9,650 nt of DNA from an uncultured Chromatiaceae bacterium (GTDB lineage Bacteria > Pseudomonadota > Gammaproteobacteria > Enterobacterales > Alteromonadaceae): the NCBI GenBank assembly GCA_946482615.1, contig CAMLSF010000133.1:1-9650 (forward strand), read 5' to 3'. The notes under the pieces are model-generated. The model made no database searches, was not told where the DNA came from, and saw nothing but the letters and a program-made list of their open reading frames with translations. Shown here piece after piece: positions 7,111-9,650 of the stretch (its first letter is position 1; every line of letters starts with the position of its first letter). A program made the position numbers and the translations under genes.

Positions 7111-7488
7111 TCAGTTCAGAATATTTGGAATTGCCAAACGGAACAGAGGAATAGCAGCTTTAAAGCTTAGCTGGCTCTGACTGGTCATTTCATAATGGCC
7201 TTGCATAGTGCCCACAGGCGTCTCCAGCACTGCACCACTGGTATAACTGTAACTGGAACCCGGGGCCAACTGAGGTTGTTCGCCGACCACTCCGTCACCA
7301 TGCACTTCGGTTTCTTTACCATTGGCATCCGTGATTAACCAATACCGTTTCAGCAGTTGCACTGTTTCCGCACTGTGGTTTTTAATGGTGATGGTATAAG
7401 CAAAAACATAGCGGTTGTTGGCCGGGTCCGATTGAGCTGCGACATAAAATGTTTCAACTGAGACGGGAATTTCAAAACTCAGACTCAT
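7111..7488 (-). CDS. apaG: ApaG domain protein (Co2+/Mg2+ efflux-associated)
   Basis: ApaG is a small protein with an immunoglobulin-like (fibronectin III type) beta fold. Its E. coli and Salmonella homologues are linked to cobalt resistance and magnesium efflux, and its biochemical role is unsettled. The 125 residues match the family length and carry the typical run of segments: [13 protein letters not shown] (27-39), [13 protein letters not shown] (45-57), [11 protein letters not shown] (67-77), and the GTMQGHYEM signature at about 93-101. The ATG overlaps the rsmA stop codon as ATGA (7488-7485), a classic translational coupling. Its ribosome binding site is weak (AGAG inside the end of rsmA). 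Its place between rsmA and apaH is the conserved gammaproteobacterial order. Confidence 0.96.
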   Translation of the reverse strand: MSLSFEIPVSVETFYVAAQSDPANNRYVFAYTITIKNHSAETVQLLKRYWLITDANGKETEVHGDGVVGEQPQLAPGSSYSYTSGAVLETPVGTMQGHYEMTSQSQLSFKAAIPLFRLAIPNILN

Positions 7489-8300
7489 AACTGGTGTTGC
7501 TCTTGTTGATGCAGCCAGCGGGCAATACCGATAAATTGCTCGACACTTAATTGTTCCGGGCGCAAAGTTGGATCTATACCCATTTCAATAATCTGATCTG
7601 CTGTTGCAAAATTGCTGAAACAGTTGCGTAAAGTTTTACGGCGCTGGTTAAAGGCCTCCAGACAGACTCTGTTTAATACGGCGACAGGTACATCCTGACG
7701 CTCTGACACAGGTTTGGGAAGCAGACGCACTACAGCCGAATGCACTTTAGGGGCTGGTTTAAATGCGCCGGGGCCAACTTCAACCACAGGCATTGCATGA
7801 CAGAAAAACTGGGTCATGACAGATAAACGGCCATAGGCTTTGGAGCCATGAGCAGCAGTCATACGATCAACCACTTCCTTTTGCAGCATAAAATGCATGT
7901 TCTCAATATCGTCAGCATAATCAAACAGATGAAATAACAGAGGAGTAGAGATGTTGTAGGGCAAATTACCGAACACTTTGAGTTTTTTACCTGGCTGCAA
8001 CAACTGACGGAAATCAAATTTCATTGCATCAGCCTGATGAATGGTCAGTTTACTTGCAAGCACAGGATGTTCCCGCAAACGCTGAGCCAAATCTCTGTCT
8101 AATTCAACCACTGTGAGATGACCTGATTTTTCTGCCACAGGTTCAGTGATAGCGCCTAAACCAGGGCCGATTTCGACCAGTGTGTCTGTAGGCTTCGGAT
8201 TAATGGCTTTGACTATACGTTCTATCACGACAGGATCGTGTAAGAAATTCTGACCAAAACGTTTTCGGGCAGTGTGTCCCAGGTGTACTTTATCTGTCAT
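7485..8300 (-). CDS. rsmA: 16S rRNA dimethyladenosine transferase (A1518/A1519)
   Basis: RsmA (KsgA) uses S-adenosylmethionine to dimethylate two adjacent adenosines in the 3' terminal hairpin of 16S rRNA, a late checkpoint of 30S assembly. Its loss gives kasugamycin resistance. The protein has 271 residues, near the E. coli length of 273. Seen in order are KRFGQNFL (13-20), the SAM-binding EIGPGLG (43-49), the acidic ELDRDL (66-71), the catalytic motif IV NLPYN (112-116), and the C-terminal RRKTLRN (220-226), which belongs to the RNA-contacting lobe. The ATG lies 1 nt after the pdxA stop, and its 3' end overlaps apaG by 4 nt. No strong ribosome binding site of its own is visible, which fits coupled translation. 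Confidence 0.98.
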   Translation of the reverse strand: MTDKVHLGHTARKRFGQNFLHDPVVIERIVKAINPKPTDTLVEIGPGLGAITEPVAEKSGHLTVVELDRDLAQRLREHPVLASKLTIHQADAMKFDFRQLLQPGKKLKVFGNLPYNISTPLLFHLFDYADDIENMHFMLQKEVVDRMTAAHGSKAYGRLSVMTQFFCHAMPVVEVGPGAFKPAPKVHSAVVRLLPKPVSERQDVPVAVLNRVCLEAFNQRRKTLRNCFSNFATADQIIEMGIDPTLRPEQLSVEQFIGIARWLHQQEQHQL

Positions 8301-8301
8301 G

Positions 8302-9288
8302 TTATAACTTGGCTCTTTGCGCTAAATAAATGGCTTGTTCCAGGGCATGGAATAAACTTCCGGGGTCGGCTTTGCCTGTACCTGCTAAATCCAGTGCAGT
8401 TCCGTGATCGACTGATGTCCTGATTAAAGGTAAACCAAGGCTGATGTTGACTGAGCGTCCAAAGCCTTTGTATTTCAGCACAGGTAAACCCTGATCGTGG
8501 TACATAGCCAGGACAGCGTCAGCATGCTCCAGATATTTGGGTTGAAATAAAGTATCGGCAGGTAATGGCCCAATCAGATCCATACCCTGCAAACGTAGTT
8601 CATTTAAAGTGGGGGTGATGACGTCTATTTCCTCACGCCCCAAATGCCCGTCTTCTCCTGCATGTGGATTTAATCCGCAGACATAAATGACCGGTGATTC
8701 AATCGCAAATTTGTGCTGCAGATCATGATGTAATACGGAGATGACTTTATGCAGACGCTCTTTGGTAATGGCTTTTGCAACATAGGCTAATGGGATATGT
8801 GTTGTAGCAAGAGCTACCCTCAGGCCTTCAGTTGCCAGCATCATTACGACATAAGGAGTATTCGACAAGTGGGCAAAAAATTCAGTATGACCGCTGAAGG
8901 GAACCCCAGCTTTGTTGATAATACCTTTGTGCACCGGACCTGTCACTATGGCGTCGAACTCACCGGATATAGATTTCTCGCCGACATATCTTAAGGTGTC
9001 GACCACATAACGGCCATTGGCTTCGTTGAGCTCTCCTGTGACAACATCCGCTTCCAGCGCAAAATCAACACAAGTTAAAGTACCGGCTTGTTGCGGTACT
9101 GCTGGTTGATCTGGCTGATAAGGTAAAAGCTGAAGCGGCAGGTTTAACGCTGCCGCTCTTTGTTGTAACAGCTCTGCGTTGGCACAAACAATCAACTGGG
9201 CTGGCCAGCTTTTTTGCGCCAACATCACCACCAGATCAGGACCTATACCAGCAGGCTCGCCCGGGGTGATTGCTATCCTCAATGTCAT
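8302..9288 (-). CDS. pdxA: 4-hydroxythreonine-4-phosphate dehydrogenase
   Basis: PdxA oxidises 4-phosphohydroxy-L-threonine with NAD(P)+ to an unstable ketone that PdxJ condenses with deoxyxylulose phosphate, in the DXP-dependent route to pyridoxal 5'-phosphate. It has 328 residues (E. coli 329). The N-terminal [12 protein letters not shown] (7-18) is the family signature. The three metal-binding histidines are visible at H164 (TTHIPL), H209 (NPHAGE) and H264 (YHDQGLP), and the substrate-side SGHTEFF is at 132-138. The ATG overlaps the surA stop as ATGA (9288-9285), and its own stop lies 1 nt before rsmA. The surA-pdxA-rsmA order is conserved and links cofactor supply to envelope and ribosome functions at the level of expression only. 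Confidence 0.98.
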   Translation of the reverse strand: MTLRIAITPGEPAGIGPDLVVMLAQKSWPAQLIVCANAELLQQRAAALNLPLQLLPYQPDQPAVPQQAGTLTCVDFALEADVVTGELNEANGRYVVDTLRYVGEKSISGEFDAIVTGPVHKGIINKAGVPFSGHTEFFAHLSNTPYVVMMLATEGLRVALATTHIPLAYVAKAITKERLHKVISVLHHDLQHKFAIESPVIYVCGLNPHAGEDGHLGREEIDVITPTLNELRLQGMDLIGPLPADTLFQPKYLEHADAVLAMYHDQGLPVLKYKGFGRSVNISLGLPLIRTSVDHGTALDLAGTGKADPGSLFHALEQAIYLAQRAKL

Positions 9289-9650
9289 TCAGTATCCGCC
9301 AGCACTTCGATAAAGGCCTGATCACGCAATTCTCGCAGGAAGTTAGCCTGTTCTTCGTTAAAGCGGCGATTAAACAGCATACGGTAGACTTGGTCTTGTT
9401 TTTTCTCCGCAGTCATGTCGACGACACGTTTATCCAGTAACTGCACCACATGCCAGCCATGCTCAGTTCGGAAAGGCTGGCTGATCTCCTCGATCTGCAG
9501 GTTATTCAGGGTATCGCGGAAGGCAGGTACATACATAGCGGGATCGGCCCAGCCTAAATCACCGCCTTTTAATTTTGAGCCCGGATCTTCAGAGTTTGCT
9601 GAAGCAAATTCGGCAAAATCTGCTTTGCCTGCTTTAAAGTCGGCAACAAA
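9285..9650 (-). CDS. surA: Periplasmic chaperone/peptidyl-prolyl isomerase SurA, C-terminal part (cut by window edge)
   Basis: Only the last 121 codons are present; the frame is open to the right edge, so the start lies outside. SurA escorts unfolded outer-membrane proteins through the periplasm to the BAM complex. The visible part is the second half of a parvulin-type isomerase domain: [14 protein letters not shown], then GGDLGW (29-34 from the edge), then PAFRDTL and the [11 protein letters not shown] strand. It is followed by the C-terminal helix ([21 protein letters not shown]), which packs against the N-terminal chaperone core in E. coli SurA. The stop codon overlaps the pdxA start by 4 nt. 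A start at the internal Met at 9536 would be wrong, because similarity continues upstream of it to the edge. Confidence 0.96.
   Translation of the reverse strand, partial: FVADFKAGKADFAEFASANSEDPGSKLKGGDLGWADPAMYVPAFRDTLNNLQIEEISQPFRTEHGWHVVQLLDKRVVDMTAEKKQDQVYRMLFNRRFNEEQANFLRELRDQAFIEVLADTE

Noticed and set aside
9285..9536. Short 83-codon gene starting at 9536
   Set aside because: SurA similarity continues in frame from 9536 to the right edge, so this is the tail of a gene cut by the window.

Overview
This looks like a core chromosomal segment of a gammaproteobacterium of the Alteromonadales/Shewanella/Rheinheimera kind. IspB, L21, L27, ObgE, DHFR, ApaH, ApaG, RsmA, PdxA and SurA all read as full-strength gammaproteobacterial orthologues. 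IspB is very close to the octaprenyl (ubiquinone-8) type. The small exported protein at 3735-4115 resembles the DUF3718 family, which I associate with marine and aquatic Alteromonadales. A Rheinheimera/Alishewanella-like host is my best guess, but it is only inference. Base composition looks even throughout, and I see no mobile element, tRNA, rRNA or CRISPR array.

Layout. At the left, ispB (minus strand) ends at a bidirectional terminator and is divergent from rplU-rpmA (plus strand), which has its own terminator. Next comes a plus-strand unit, obgE-folA, with a 7-nt gap, followed by a small exported DUF3718-like gene that has its own promoter candidate. That gene converges on a methyl-accepting chemotaxis protein (MCP, minus strand), and the two share a strong bidirectional terminator. 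To the right of the MCP, also on the minus strand, lies the tight cluster (surA)-pdxA-rsmA-apaG-apaH. It is read right to left with 4-nt ATGA overlaps or gaps of 1-4 nt. surA is cut by the right edge.

How the genes work together. The left half covers quinone side-chain synthesis, two 50S proteins, a 50S-associated GTPase and folate reduction. The right half covers outer-membrane protein folding, pyridoxal phosphate synthesis, 16S rRNA dimethylation and diadenosine tetraphosphate breakdown. In E. coli these groups sit at two distant loci (ispB/rplU-rpmA/obgE and folA/apaH-surA). Here they are joined, with the DUF3718-like gene and the MCP lying between folA and apaH.

There is no clear new multi-gene system. 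The most interesting unexplained structures are small: a perfect 10-bp inverted repeat spanning the MCP stop codon (4181-4205), a perfect 8-bp AT-rich inverted repeat in the MCP leader (6263-6283), an inverted repeat containing the ispB -10 candidate (1044-1062), and the uncharacterised exported protein.
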